Shown piece by piece: positions 24,840-33,221 of a stretch of 64,000 nucleotides of DNA. Origin of the DNA: Curtobacterium sp. MCPF17_052 (GTDB lineage Bacteria > Actinomycetota > Actinomycetes > Actinomycetales > Microbacteriaceae); NCBI RefSeq assembly GCF_003234085.1, contig NZ_QKSD01000003.1, positions 1-64,000 of the forward strand, read 5' to 3'. The translations under genes and the position numbers were made by a program. Position 1 is the first letter of the stretch; each line of letters opens with the position of its first letter. The notes beneath the pieces were generated by a model that was given only the letters and a program-made list of their open reading frames with translations, was not told the DNA's origin and searched no databases.

Positions 24840-25132
24840 TTTGGGAGATGCGCCTGCGACAGATACGCGGCCGCCCGGCGGAGGATCTCGTTCTCCTGCT
24901 CGAGGAGCCGGATCCGTTTCTGCGCGTCCCGCAGCTCTGCCTGGTCCACCGCTTTCGCCGACGGCACCGCCGCGACACCGCCGCCATCATCGCGGTCCGC
25001 GAGCCGCAACCAGCGGGCCAGGCAGTACTCGGAGACGCCGAAGTCCTTCGCGACTTGCCGCATCGACGTCTCGCCCTTCCGGGCGACCGCGATCACATCA
25101 CGGCGGAACTCTTCCGGATACGCCTTCACCAT
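24836..25132 (-). CDS. IS3-family transposase OrfA (HTH)
   Basis: 98 residues from the ATG at 25132, nine bases after GGAAGG; an ATG nine bases upstream abuts that site. HTH_Tnp_1 helix-turn-helix: YPEEFRRDVIAVARKGETSM then VAKDFGVSEYCLARWL, followed by a leucine-zipper-like helix AELRDAQKRIRLLEQENEIL. Its end reads CTC CCA AAA TGA; C CCA AAA is a classic -1 slippery heptamer placed directly before the stop, so ribosomes slipping there would make an OrfAB fusion in the OrfB frame, as known for IS3. Confidence 0.88.
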   Translation of the reverse strand: MVKAYPEEFRRDVIAVARKGETSMRQVAKDFGVSEYCLARWLRLADRDDGGGVAAVPSAKAVDQAELRDAQKRIRLLEQENEILRRAAAYLSQAHLPK

Positions 25133-25214
25133 GGCGCACATCCTTCCAGCAGGAGCCAATGCTCCTACCTGTCAGGAGTCAACTGAACCTGCAGCAGTCC
25201 CATAGAATCCGCTG

Positions 25215-25664
25215 GTGCTACTCGACTCCGGATCCATCCACGAAGTCGTTGAGAGCGCTGTGAGTGCGATGCTCGCTATTAGCCCCGACGACGCCATGTT
25301 CGGCAGGTCGTGGTGGCCACGCTCAGCCTGCGATGTCGCGGCAATCGTGATCAGTCAACTTCTGCTTGATCGTGGAGATCACTCGTGGCGCGTCGTGACT
25401 GGAGAATCCGAGGTTCGGCAAGCCGCCCACACCTGGCTGGAGCGCCGCAACGACTCGGGGCAAGTCGAGTTCTCCGTTGATGTCACCCTCCATCAGTTCG
25501 CCTGGATCACCGACAAGCCGTTCTGTGGTTCGAGCGAAAGCCCGGCCCGACAGCACTTCACCAGAATCACCCATGACTACCCCGCAACGAGTGTTCCGTG
25601 GATTGGCACGGAGGATCAGGTGTATCTGACCACCCTTCGCCAGGTCCGATCGCTGATGTCGTGA
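25215..25664 (+). CDS. hypothetical protein just downstream of the IS3 end
   Basis: 149 residues from a GTG at 25215, 14 bases after the right IS end. Contains FGRSWWPRSACDVAAIVISQ, a central VRQAAHTWLERRNDSG and HQFAWITDKPFCGSS. No family recognised. Because the insertion sequence ends so close, the native promoter and possibly the native N-terminus may have been replaced; no ribosome-binding site is visible. It could be an orphaned gene body or be expressed from the IS end. Confidence 0.5.
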   Translation: MLLDSGSIHEVVESAVSAMLAISPDDAMFGRSWWPRSACDVAAIVISQLLLDRGDHSWRVVTGESEVRQAAHTWLERRNDSGQVEFSVDVTLHQFAWITDKPFCGSSESPARQHFTRITHDYPATSVPWIGTEDQVYLTTLRQVRSLMS

Positions 25665-25941
25665 TCGCACCTCTCTCACCACTTGGGTCGACCTCTCTCA
25701 GTGCCGCACGCGATGTCGGCGGCCTGACCGCGGGACTGCCGCCGATTTAGTGGTTCCCGGCCCGAATGATCCGTCAAGCGAGCCACGTCCTCACAGGTCA
25801 GGAACTGATTGCACCGACAGCTGTCCCCACTTGGTCCATCCCGTTCAACAGGGATGGCTGCGTCGCCGACATGCCGTACGCGTCTGCCCATCTCATGCTC
25901 TCCCTTGAGCTGGCTCGCGAGTACCGGCGACGCGTCGCAGG

Positions 25942-27162
25942 CTAGAGGTGACTTCGTGGCCTGCCGCAACTTGTGGCGGATGCGATTGGGACTTGGAGTG
26001 TCCCAGAACCTTTGTGCTTCGCTGTCGCCGCGACGTGTTCAGCATCGTGGTCCGCCCTCCAATGGAGCGTTTCGTGCTGCAGAGCATACGTCTTGAACTG
26101 AACTTTCGCATGGTGTGCGTCGTCGCGGGTCCACCACACGTTTTCCACGCTGTCGAGCACGTAGATTCGATTGTTGACGTGCAGACAGCGGGCGGCGTCG
26201 ATGGCTGGCATCGGAGGCCGCACCTCTGCGGATTGTGCCGGCGCCGAGTACAGCATGAGGTTCGCCGCGATGCCCGCGATCCTCGGAAGCTTTTCGCGGA
26301 ACTCGTTCAGTAGGGTAAATCGTTCTTCGTGAGCCAATACATGCGCTGGCCCACGTCCGCGCGCTTCGAACTCAGCTCGCACTTCGTCGATGCCGTTCGC
26401 GCCGATGAACAGGAGATGTGTTGGCTGCTCGGAGCGGAGCCGCGCTTGCGTGGTGGCATAGTTTGCCCCTGAGAGGAACAGGATGCGGACGCGCATCCCG
26501 CTCAGATGCGCGATCCGCTCAATGGCCTCGTACATATCCGTGCCGTCGGCCCAATGGACGCGGTCTGCCGCGAACACGACGTCGACGCGTTGAGCGTCGG
26601 TCCCGGGTGCTCGTGTGCGAACATCGGCGTCGTCATCGAGAGCAGAGAGAAGGGCGCGGGTCGTGTCAAACCACTCTGCGGTGAGCCATGCGTCGGAAGT
26701 TGTGCGGCGGCCCCCATCGAGCCGCAGGCGCAGCGTTAGTTCAGCTTTGACCGCGAACCGCGGGTGGCTGATCTCGCCGTCAGAGAGTTTCTCGTTCACG
26801 CTCTTGAAGACCGCGGCCAGCAGGAGGCGTTTGATCGACTCTCCAGTCCCGGATTCCGCCGCCACGTGAGGCAATTCGGAGATGACGGCAGGTGCGTTGA
26901 GGAGCCGAGCCCAGGCTTCGCGCGCAACCTCGGGTGGCACCTCGGGGATCCCCGAGTCCAGCGTCGCTCGAAGTCGCTCGACTCCGGGTCCCTGGCGAGG
27001 TAACGCGAGCCGGCCGGACGAGGGCGTTGCGTACTGTTTGTCCTTCTTGATACCGTCGCCGAGCACGTGGGCTCGGGAGCCCACCGGCCAGTCCTTCCCC
27101 CCGTCGAGACGCACAGTCTCCCGGATCAGCCGTCTTAGGTTGGTGGCGTTGTCGCCGGTCAC
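25942..27162 (-). CDS. hypothetical partner of the LOTUS-domain protein
   Basis: 406 residues from a GTG at 27162 that overlaps the stop of the upstream LOTUS gene (GTGA), so the pair is translationally coupled. The N-terminal 100 residues are basic and Pro-rich. The central part (residues about 185-330) looks like an alpha/beta domain with RVDVVFAADRVHWADGTDMY, RVRILFLSGANYATT and THLLFIGANGID. Near the end comes NNRIYVLDSVENVWWTRDD. No family named with confidence. A nucleotide-binding or nuclease fold is possible but not shown. Confidence 0.6.
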   Translation of the reverse strand: MTGDNATNLRRLIRETVRLDGGKDWPVGSRAHVLGDGIKKDKQYATPSSGRLALPRQGPGVERLRATLDSGIPEVPPEVAREAWARLLNAPAVISELPHVAAESGTGESIKRLLLAAVFKSVNEKLSDGEISHPRFAVKAELTLRLRLDGGRRTTSDAWLTAEWFDTTRALLSALDDDADVRTRAPGTDAQRVDVVFAADRVHWADGTDMYEAIERIAHLSGMRVRILFLSGANYATTQARLRSEQPTHLLFIGANGIDEVRAEFEARGRGPAHVLAHEERFTLLNEFREKLPRIAGIAANLMLYSAPAQSAEVRPPMPAIDAARCLHVNNRIYVLDSVENVWWTRDDAHHAKVQFKTYALQHETLHWRADHDAEHVAATAKHKGSGTLQVPIASATSCGRPRSHL

Positions 27163-28130
27163 CGGCGGAGCGTGTACCCGACCGGGATGCGCAAGCGCAG
27201 CAGCTCATGCAACGGGAGAGTATGCAGAACCGACAGGATCTGTTCGCGAAGCTGGTCATCGTCAGAATCGCTGGACATGTTGGGATGCGCGACGGCAGCT
27301 GGTTCGGGGGTGCGCACCGCCTCCGGCGCGCTGATGTCGGCGACGGGGACGTGGTTTTCCTGCGACCAGGCGAGCGCCCGATCGATGATGCGGTGCCGGA
27401 GGTGCCGCTTCCATCGGCGGCTGACCGAATCGTTTCCGCCGAGTGCCGCTGCGAAGGTGGCAGCGGGGTCGTCGGCGGAAAGCGCTTCAACCAAAGGGCT
27501 TTGGTCATCGCGCGCTATTTCTGTCGCAGCAAAGTCAGCCATCCACTGCACGTGATGCTCTTTTGAAAGCGTCGGAGCGAGGACTTGATCCGGAGTGATC
27601 TCCCCTTGGACGCGCTCAGTTGCTCGCGTCAGCCGATTGAAGGCGTATCGCGCGTCGGGTGACCAGTCGAGGATTGCGGACCATAGATCACGCCTCAATG
27701 AGCGGGGGCGCGAGGTGGGAGTCGGAGGGGCATCGGGCACGGTCAGGCGCACCACGTAATCATCCGGTGCGCGATCCAGCTCGATGAGCCTCCGGCCGAC
27801 CGCCGCATCGAGCAGGTCACGGAAGGACTTCAAGCCGGCGTTCTTGAGCGCGAACGTCCGGTCGAGCTGACGCATCTTCGCACCCACTCCGGCGGCTGCC
27901 GTGCTTCGGCCGGAGCGTTCAAGTGCTCGGACGGCCGTAGTCAGCAGCTGCAGGGCATCCTCGAAAGCCTTCCGCTGGGAAGCTGCGAGCAGCTCCCCAG
28001 CGGCGGCTTGAGTATGAGAGTCGCGAGGACTTTGGGACCCGCTCTCCGTCGCATGTTCAGCACCTGCCACTGGGGCCTGCGGGACGTTCGTGTGAACGTC
28101 GTTCTGATGCTGTCTCGCCGAATTGGGCAT
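27159..28130 (-). CDS. LOTUS/OST-HTH-like domain protein
   Basis: 323 residues with a GAGGAG site 7 bases before the ATG. Residues about 52-125 look like a LOTUS (OST-HTH) winged helix: FEDALQLLTTAVRALERSGR, then VGAKMRQLDRTFALKNAGLK, SFRDLLDAAVGRRL, VVRLTV. Bacterial LOTUS domains bind RNA or G-rich nucleic acids and are usually fused to NYN nucleases. Here the second half (130-323) is unrelated to NYN, carrying LRRDLWSAILDWSPDARYAF and a helical tail. First gene of a two-gene coupled operon. An RNA-directed defence role is speculative. Confidence 0.6.
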   Translation of the reverse strand: MPNSARQHQNDVHTNVPQAPVAGAEHATESGSQSPRDSHTQAAAGELLAASQRKAFEDALQLLTTAVRALERSGRSTAAAGVGAKMRQLDRTFALKNAGLKSFRDLLDAAVGRRLIELDRAPDDYVVRLTVPDAPPTPTSRPRSLRRDLWSAILDWSPDARYAFNRLTRATERVQGEITPDQVLAPTLSKEHHVQWMADFAATEIARDDQSPLVEALSADDPAATFAAALGGNDSVSRRWKRHLRHRIIDRALAWSQENHVPVADISAPEAVRTPEPAAVAHPNMSSDSDDDQLREQILSVLHTLPLHELLRLRIPVGYTLRR

Positions 28131-28740
28131 CTCAAAGCTCCTCGCGTCCTAAGAACCAGCCTCGGTTGTCCGAGACCACGCGAGCAACTGTCAGACACTC
28201 GACTGACCGCCATTTTCCCGAAGGAACACACAATGGTCTTGTGCCGTGACCAGCAACCCTGTCGATGAGATGCAGGTCGTGCACAAGTACGATCAGTTAC
28301 CGCAGCCATGCCCGGGGGCACGACTTCAGTTCCTCTCCTTCGTCATCCTAGCGGTGGCCAGGCACGCTCTTGCAAGCGGCTGAATACCCCCGGATCGGGT
28401 GACGGTCCCCATGGTACCCCGCCGCAAGCCGGGACGTCCACGCCAAGCGGGTTGGAGGTATGAGCAGCCACAGCTCGCCGCCAGTTGAATCGTTCGGTCC
28501 GGGGTAACGTTCGAAACCGTTCCGTTCAGATTCCGCGTCCTCGGGCTGCATGCGGGAGACGCATCATCGACGGATCAGGGACTTGTCGTGGCGATGCGAC
28601 AGACGCGGTTCGCCGCCGACGAACAAGGTGAGCATGCCATGGAGCGGCTCACACCACGCCGCCCGCACGGCGGCCCATCGCGGGCTGCGAGGCCACAGCT
28701 GCGGGATTTGGCCGGCGCGGGCGATCATCGACTGATCTGA
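28131..28740. other. 610-bp region with no convincing gene
   Basis: A minus-strand frame at 28348-28551 (67 residues, GFERYPGPNDSTGGELWLL) and a plus-strand frame ending near 28740 (VAMRQTRFAADEQGEHAME) have some protein character, but neither has a ribosome-binding site or known motif. Likely promoter region of the LOTUS operon plus decayed sequence. Confidence 0.4.
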
Positions 28741-30630
28741 TCAAGCGCCACCACGCGGTGGCGCTGTCTCACCGGGCGCAGGTGCCGGGAGGTTCACAGC
28801 TGCTTCACTCGGCTGTGCGTCATCGGACCCAGTTGTGTCGAAAGCGACATCGATGGTGATCGGCGACTTGGCGCCACGTTTGATGACATGGCGGAGACCG
28901 ACGCCGAACAAAATGAGCGCGCGTGACGCCGCGATGGCCATCCACGCTGCAGCAATGGCCACAGCGGCGACGAGGAGAGTCGCAGGACGCGCGGCGATTC
29001 CGGCGAGCACCGCACGCCAGGGGCCGTCCGTGCTGGTGGCTGCGGACCGGAGGACGTGCAGTGCGTCTGGGACGACGGGAACTGCGGCGATGGCGGCCAC
29101 CACGATGCCGAGCGCTGCGAGCCGGTTGGCCAGACGTGCGGTGCGGGCATCGCTACGGGCGCCGGAAACGGCGCTGAGGAGACCGAGCCCCTGCTCGATG
29201 GTTGCGCGCATGTCGGTCGCGCCCAGCTGGTTGAGGAGGTGCGTGTGCTGTTCTCGGGCAGTGCCGTATCGCAGTTCCGAACCGCGCATCTCCGCGAACA
29301 GCCTGACGGCACGGCGGGATGCTCGTTCAACGGCGCGTGCTCGTGTTCGGAACCGCTTGATGGTCTGTTCTAGGTGCGCCAGCCGCATGTGCACGGATAT
29401 GGCGTGTTCAATCAGCAGGACCGTGTCGAGATCATGGATCCCTGGTGCCCAGGGGCGATAACTGACGTGGAGCGATGAGCCGGCGTTCAGTCGGTCGGAC
29501 GTGCCGTCGGTTGTCGCAAATTCCGGGCCGCCGTCAATACGCAGCTGTTCGCCGTCAGTCGGTGACTTTCTCAACGCGAGCTGGTCCATGTCGGACACGT
29601 GCTGGACACGCCAATCCTCGGAGCTGTCGCAGCACGAACCGGGTGCGGTCATCACGACGGCGTACGTCAACCACGATCCCGACGGTTGCACCTTAGTGAC
29701 ATCGAAGACGACTCCCGCGAGGAGGTTGAGGGTTTCCGAGATCGTCGTGGGCTCATCGAACGTGATGGCGCGAAGCCGGCGGCCCTGGTCCTCAACGTCG
29801 GACCATTGCCCAGCGAGGTGTTCCTCCTTCGCGCGCAGGTATACATCGGGGATGAGGATGCTGGAGCAGATGGGGTGGGTGCTGTAGGACAAGTCGATGG
29901 CGTCACTCGTCGCGATCTCGTCCGGCGCGTTGAGCGCGAGCGTGAGCTGCACGAGACCGCGCGAATGCAGCAGCAGGCGGGGTTCCAGAACAACCTCGTG
30001 ACCACCGAGTTCCGATGTGAGGGTGAGGTAGATGTTGCGAAGGAAGAGCCGAACGTACGGGTCGGCATCTTCCGGGTCCACGCCGTAGAGACGCGCATCG
30101 AACTCTCGCTCGATCGCGGAAACCTTGATGTTTTCGGCCAGTGCGTCGAAGCCTTGCCGGACGGCGAATTCGAGTCCGCGGATGGTGTCGGCCCAATCGC
30201 CGTGGAGCGACTCATCAGCGTTGGCCGCCGTCGGAGCTGAGACCGGCTCACCCATCTCTGCGCGGCGCCTTCGCACGATGCGCACAGAAGTTAGGATCTC
30301 CCACAACCCGCGCAGGACGGCCCTCGCGTACGGCCCGGCCATTCGCGGATGCCGGAACACGAAGCGGGCCCACGACGTCGCGCCTTCCGGGCGCGGCAGG
30401 TCGTTGGTGAGCCGATTCAGCTGCTCGACCTGGCGTCCGAACGCCGCAAGGGAGGGCGCGACTCGCACTGAGGACTCCGACGGCCATCCTGCTGAGAGTG
30501 CGACTTCTTCGTCGAGCATTCGCTTCACCGCAGGACCAAGCGCGATCCGCTTTCGAAGGTGCTGGCTCAGGATGAAATGCACGGAAGCGCCGTCGAATCG
30601 GGCCTCATGCGGCGGCGCCACGTCGGTCAT
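28741..30630 (-). CDS. large membrane-anchored protein, unknown function
   Basis: 629 residues. A soluble part of about 500 residues starts MTDVAPPHEARFDGASVHFI and includes FILSQHLRKRIALGPAVKRM, a beta-rich middle with PTTISETLNLLAGVVFDVTK and helical HLEQTIKRFRTRARAVERAS. Two hydrophobic helices follow (about 500-522, ALGIVVAAIAAVPVVP, and 545-575, PATLLVAAVAIAAAWMAIAA), then a short polar tail. This cytosolic-sensor plus C-terminal two-helix layout is common among membrane-active defence effectors, but I see no named domain. No coupled partner gene. Confidence 0.6.
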   Translation of the reverse strand: MTDVAPPHEARFDGASVHFILSQHLRKRIALGPAVKRMLDEEVALSAGWPSESSVRVAPSLAAFGRQVEQLNRLTNDLPRPEGATSWARFVFRHPRMAGPYARAVLRGLWEILTSVRIVRRRRAEMGEPVSAPTAANADESLHGDWADTIRGLEFAVRQGFDALAENIKVSAIEREFDARLYGVDPEDADPYVRLFLRNIYLTLTSELGGHEVVLEPRLLLHSRGLVQLTLALNAPDEIATSDAIDLSYSTHPICSSILIPDVYLRAKEEHLAGQWSDVEDQGRRLRAITFDEPTTISETLNLLAGVVFDVTKVQPSGSWLTYAVVMTAPGSCCDSSEDWRVQHVSDMDQLALRKSPTDGEQLRIDGGPEFATTDGTSDRLNAGSSLHVSYRPWAPGIHDLDTVLLIEHAISVHMRLAHLEQTIKRFRTRARAVERASRRAVRLFAEMRGSELRYGTAREQHTHLLNQLGATDMRATIEQGLGLLSAVSGARSDARTARLANRLAALGIVVAAIAAVPVVPDALHVLRSAATSTDGPWRAVLAGIAARPATLLVAAVAIAAAWMAIAASRALILFGVGLRHVIKRGAKSPITIDVAFDTTGSDDAQPSEAAVNLPAPAPGETAPPRGGA

Positions 30631-31029
30631 CCCCTCACCGTAGAGGCATGTCGTCGGTGAGATCGCCTGGGCGTGCGCAAACTCAGCACCCGATGACGCG
30701 CGGCCGGCATCTCCCCGACCGGGGCAGCCGATGCGACGTAGCTTGTGGCTGTGCGGGAGCGGTCACGAGATGAGCCAGGGGCCATGACCTGAGTAGTGTC
30801 TGCTCGGCTTCTGTGGCGTAGCGCCGAAGGCCCACCAGTGTCGGAAGTTCTGGGGCAGCGCTCGCGCGGTGGTGTCGCCGGTGCACGTCGTGATCGAGGT
30901 GGCCGCACTCCGGCTGGGCGGATCTTCTGATCGGCAAAAAGCTCCTCACGCTCCGATCGCCGTCATCGCCAACGACGTCGTCGAAGCAGCCCGCAGGACC
31001 CTCGTCATCGGCACTGCCTGACCCGACAC

Positions 31030-31200
31030 CGACTGCAGCAGGCGCTCGGCGCGCTCGGCCGGATCGAGGAGATCCTGCACCTGCCGACGGAGTCCCAGGA
31101 CGACGAGTCGGTCCGGCCCGCCGCGGCCGTCGCGACCGACGACGCCATCGCGTTCGAGCACGTCTCGTTCCGGTACCGGCCCCAGGCGGACGCCTCGGGA
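31030..31200 (+). pseudogene. ABC exporter fragment
   Basis: The plus strand reads LQQALGALGRIEEILHLPTE then AIAFEHVSFRYRP, the linker between the membrane domain and the ATPase of an ABC exporter, including the start of the nucleotide-binding domain (FEHVSFRY). No membrane domain lies upstream and no Walker A follows, so this is a short piece of a lost transporter gene. Its GC is core-like. Confidence 0.65.
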
Positions 31201-31286
31201 TGTGATGAAGTCATGCTCCCATCTCGGCGTGCCAGCGAGTGCTCCGCGAACGCCCTACCCCCGAAGATCGCACAGGTTGACGTACT

Positions 31287-32090
31287 TCAGCTGTCCGCGC
31301 GGCGTGGTTCCCCATCGGGGTCACCTGCTCGAAGAGTGGCGTAGATCGGGTCGCGCTCCGACCGCTCAATCGTTGTCAGCTCCATGAGCCCTGTGATGAG
31401 GGAGCCCCCGGAGGTGAGACTCATTGCGTCCAGATTGAGGTCGTAGCCTGGCGCGCCTCTCGCTCCGACTCGAGCGGCGTGCTTCAACAGTTCTCGAGGC
31501 GGCTCCAGCAGTCGACGCGCTGCCGCCATTTGGCTCCACGTTTCCCAGTCGTGCCCGTGGGGAAGCTCGTGCCGCGGCATCGGATACGTGTCTTCATCGG
31601 CGAAGACTCCGAGCACCACAAGTTCAAGCCAAGAGGCGTTCTCCCCAAGACGAAGGGCCGTGTTGGCGGTACCGAGGTCCATACCAGGATTGAAGGCAAT
31701 GTTCGCGAGAAGGTTGCCGAGGTACGGCACCTTACGCTCTTCGTACGAGTCCTTCGCTGCGAGCATGACGCCTTCAACGAACTCTGCCCCATTCGCGTTG
31801 CCTCCGTCCAGGAAGCCATCATCGCGAGGCGTCTGACCCCGAAACTCTTGATTGTGCACATACGCAGCCGACGCCGCGAGAATCACGGCGCCGACGCGGC
31901 GCTCCTCTCGAGGGCTGAGCAGGCGTGACGCGACGTCGGCACCAATTTCCTCCAGGACCGTGCCGCTGATTGCGCCAACGATCGCCCCGGGGGTGCCCGC
32001 AACACTGCCGATCGCCGCGCCTGCTGCGACGCCGGGCACGAGTCCCACGATCCTCGTCAAGATGTCACGGCTGCTGCTCACACGTTCCAT
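31287..32090 (-). CDS. hypothetical protein with N-terminal glycine-zipper segment
   Basis: 267 residues from the ATG at 32090 (MERVSSSRDILTRIVGLVPG). An amphipathic glycine/alanine-rich segment (GVAAGAAIGSVAGTPGAIVG then AISGTVLEEIGADV) could insert into membranes. The remainder is helical, with YVHNQEFRG, KVPYLGNLLANIAFNPG and SWLELVVLGVFADED. No family recognised. The layout resembles small pore-forming effectors, an inference only. An in-frame start 75 bases upstream lacks support. Confidence 0.55.
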   Translation of the reverse strand: MERVSSSRDILTRIVGLVPGVAAGAAIGSVAGTPGAIVGAISGTVLEEIGADVASRLLSPREERRVGAVILAASAAYVHNQEFRGQTPRDDGFLDGGNANGAEFVEGVMLAAKDSYEERKVPYLGNLLANIAFNPGMDLGTANTALRLGENASWLELVVLGVFADEDTYPMPRHELPHGHDWETWSQMAAARRLLEPPRELLKHAARVGARGAPGYDLNLDAMSLTSGGSLITGLMELTTIERSERDPIYATLRAGDPDGEPRRADS

Positions 32091-32190
32091 CGTGCCCCGT
32101 GGGCGCAGGGGCTGTCGATGCGGAAAGCACCTCACGCTCCAGTCGGAGGACCTCGTCGCCTCCAAGTACTAGCTCCGCCGCAGATCAGCG

Positions 32191-32379
32191 CACGACTACA
32201 TCGCGGCTGCACGCAAGGTTGGCAACCGTACCGGTCGTGTGTCGGCGTCGCCGTCGACTCGTAATGATCCGAACGAACTCGCGAAGATCCGCAGTTGGGC
32301 GGCTGAGAACGGCCATGACGTTTCTTCGCGCGGCCGGATCAGTCGTGCAGTCCGAGACGCGTACACAGCAGCCCACTGA
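32191..32379 (+). pseudogene. Lsr2 C-terminal remnant
   Basis: The plus strand reads DYIAAARKVGNRTGR, a basic linker, then STRNDPNELAKIRSWAAENG and HDVSSRGRISRAVRDAYTAA before TGA. This is the Lsr2 DNA-binding domain with its RGR AT-hook-like motif, preceded by the end of the dimerisation domain (AARKVG). No start codon or N-terminal beta-strands are present, so it is the 3' half of an lsr2 gene. Lsr2 is the actinobacterial xenogeneic silencer and copies often ride on phages and islands. Confidence 0.75.
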
Positions 32380-32460
32380 CGCACTGGATGGCGGTGGCTG
32401 GCGGTGGGTCAGCCACCAGTCCCCGCCGGATGTCGCAGGTCGTCGCCGATGTGTGCTCGT

Positions 32461-32856
32461 CTATGCCGGTGGCGGGGTGTGCCACGCTGAGACGTGGAGG
32501 TCTACCTCGGCCGACGTGGGTGCGCCCCAGTAGTTCGCGGACAACGGTGCGGCAATGCGGATCGTTGCGGGACGGGTCGCCCACGAAACAGGTGCCCAGT
32601 CGTCGTAGACGCGCGGCCGCAGGTCGGTGTGTGTCTCCGGGTCGGAGATGGTTGCGCCGACCACAGCGCGTAGAGCAATGCACGCGGGAGGCTCGTCTGT
32701 GCCGAGGTCGTATCCCAGCTCAATAACGAAGTCGATTCCCGGCCCCCGACCACCGCGCTCGAGGGTGAGCTGCCTGACAACGACGTACGGCACGTTCGAT
32801 GCCACATCGACGGGAAACGTCGCCTGGGTGTTTTCGTTCCGGCCGGTGACAGTCAT
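32461..32856 (-). CDS. hypothetical protein, last gene of the integrase-like/DDE locus
   Basis: 131 residues from the ATG at 32856, overlapping the previous stop (ATGA). Beta-rich composition: ATFPVDVASNVPYVVVRQL, GIDFVIELGYDLGTDEP, ATIRIAAPLSANYWGAPTSA, EVDLHVSAWHTPP. No family recognised. The tight overlap with its neighbour indicates that it functions with the locus. Confidence 0.55.
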   Translation of the reverse strand: MTVTGRNENTQATFPVDVASNVPYVVVRQLTLERGGRGPGIDFVIELGYDLGTDEPPACIALRAVVGATISDPETHTDLRPRVYDDWAPVSWATRPATIRIAAPLSANYWGAPTSAEVDLHVSAWHTPPPA

Positions 32857-33221
32857 GGGTGCCGCCTCCGGCGCGGGCGCGGCGACATGATTGACGCTTC
32901 GGCGCCGGCGTTCGGGTGGAGGAGGTATCCGACTGGGTCGCCGTGAGGCGTCACGATGAATTGACGACCCCGGCGGAGGTGCCGGTGGACTCGGCCGGCG
33001 TGTCGGCGCAACCACCGCTCGTCGACGAACTGCCATCGCTCGTTGCGTCGCTTGCCGGCGAGGTCGTTGTCGATGATTGTACGAGCACCGGAGACGGCCG
33101 CGGCAACCATGTAGTCGGCCACGGTCATACCTTTGTGGACGCTGATGGCGGTGAGAAGTGTCGCGGTGCGGGTTGGTAACTCAATGGTGATGTGGCGGGT
33201 TGCGTTGGTGATTGGGGTCAT
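32853..33221 (-). CDS. small RHH/Phd-like protein
   Basis: 122 residues, ATG at 33221 overlapping the previous stop (ATGA). The N-terminus (HITIELPTRTATLLTAISVH, then MTVADYMVAAAVSG) looks like a ribbon-helix-helix or helical dimer segment. Near the end RRGRQFIVTPHGDPVGYLL resembles the G-x-P strand-turn of Phd/YefM antitoxins, and a strongly basic stretch (RWLRRHAGRVHRHLRRGR) could bind nucleic acid. The assignment is tentative. Both neighbours overlap it by four bases. Confidence 0.5.
   Translation of the reverse strand: MTPITNATRHITIELPTRTATLLTAISVHKGMTVADYMVAAAVSGARTIIDNDLAGKRRNERWQFVDERWLRRHAGRVHRHLRRGRQFIVTPHGDPVGYLLHPNAGAEASIMSPRPRRRRHP

Larger units (their letters stand above)
23938..25201 (-). 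mobile_element. IS3-family insertion sequence
   Basis: About 1.26 kb bounded by inverted repeats: the left end gggactgctgcaggtt and the matching right end agree at 24 of 26 positions over the first 26 bases. It holds OrfA and OrfB overlapping by four bases. No clear 3-4 bp target duplication is visible (left flank ends ...ctg, right flank starts ata), so flanking rearrangement or an older insertion is possible. OrfB has a premature stop, so the copy may be inactive. Confidence 0.85.
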
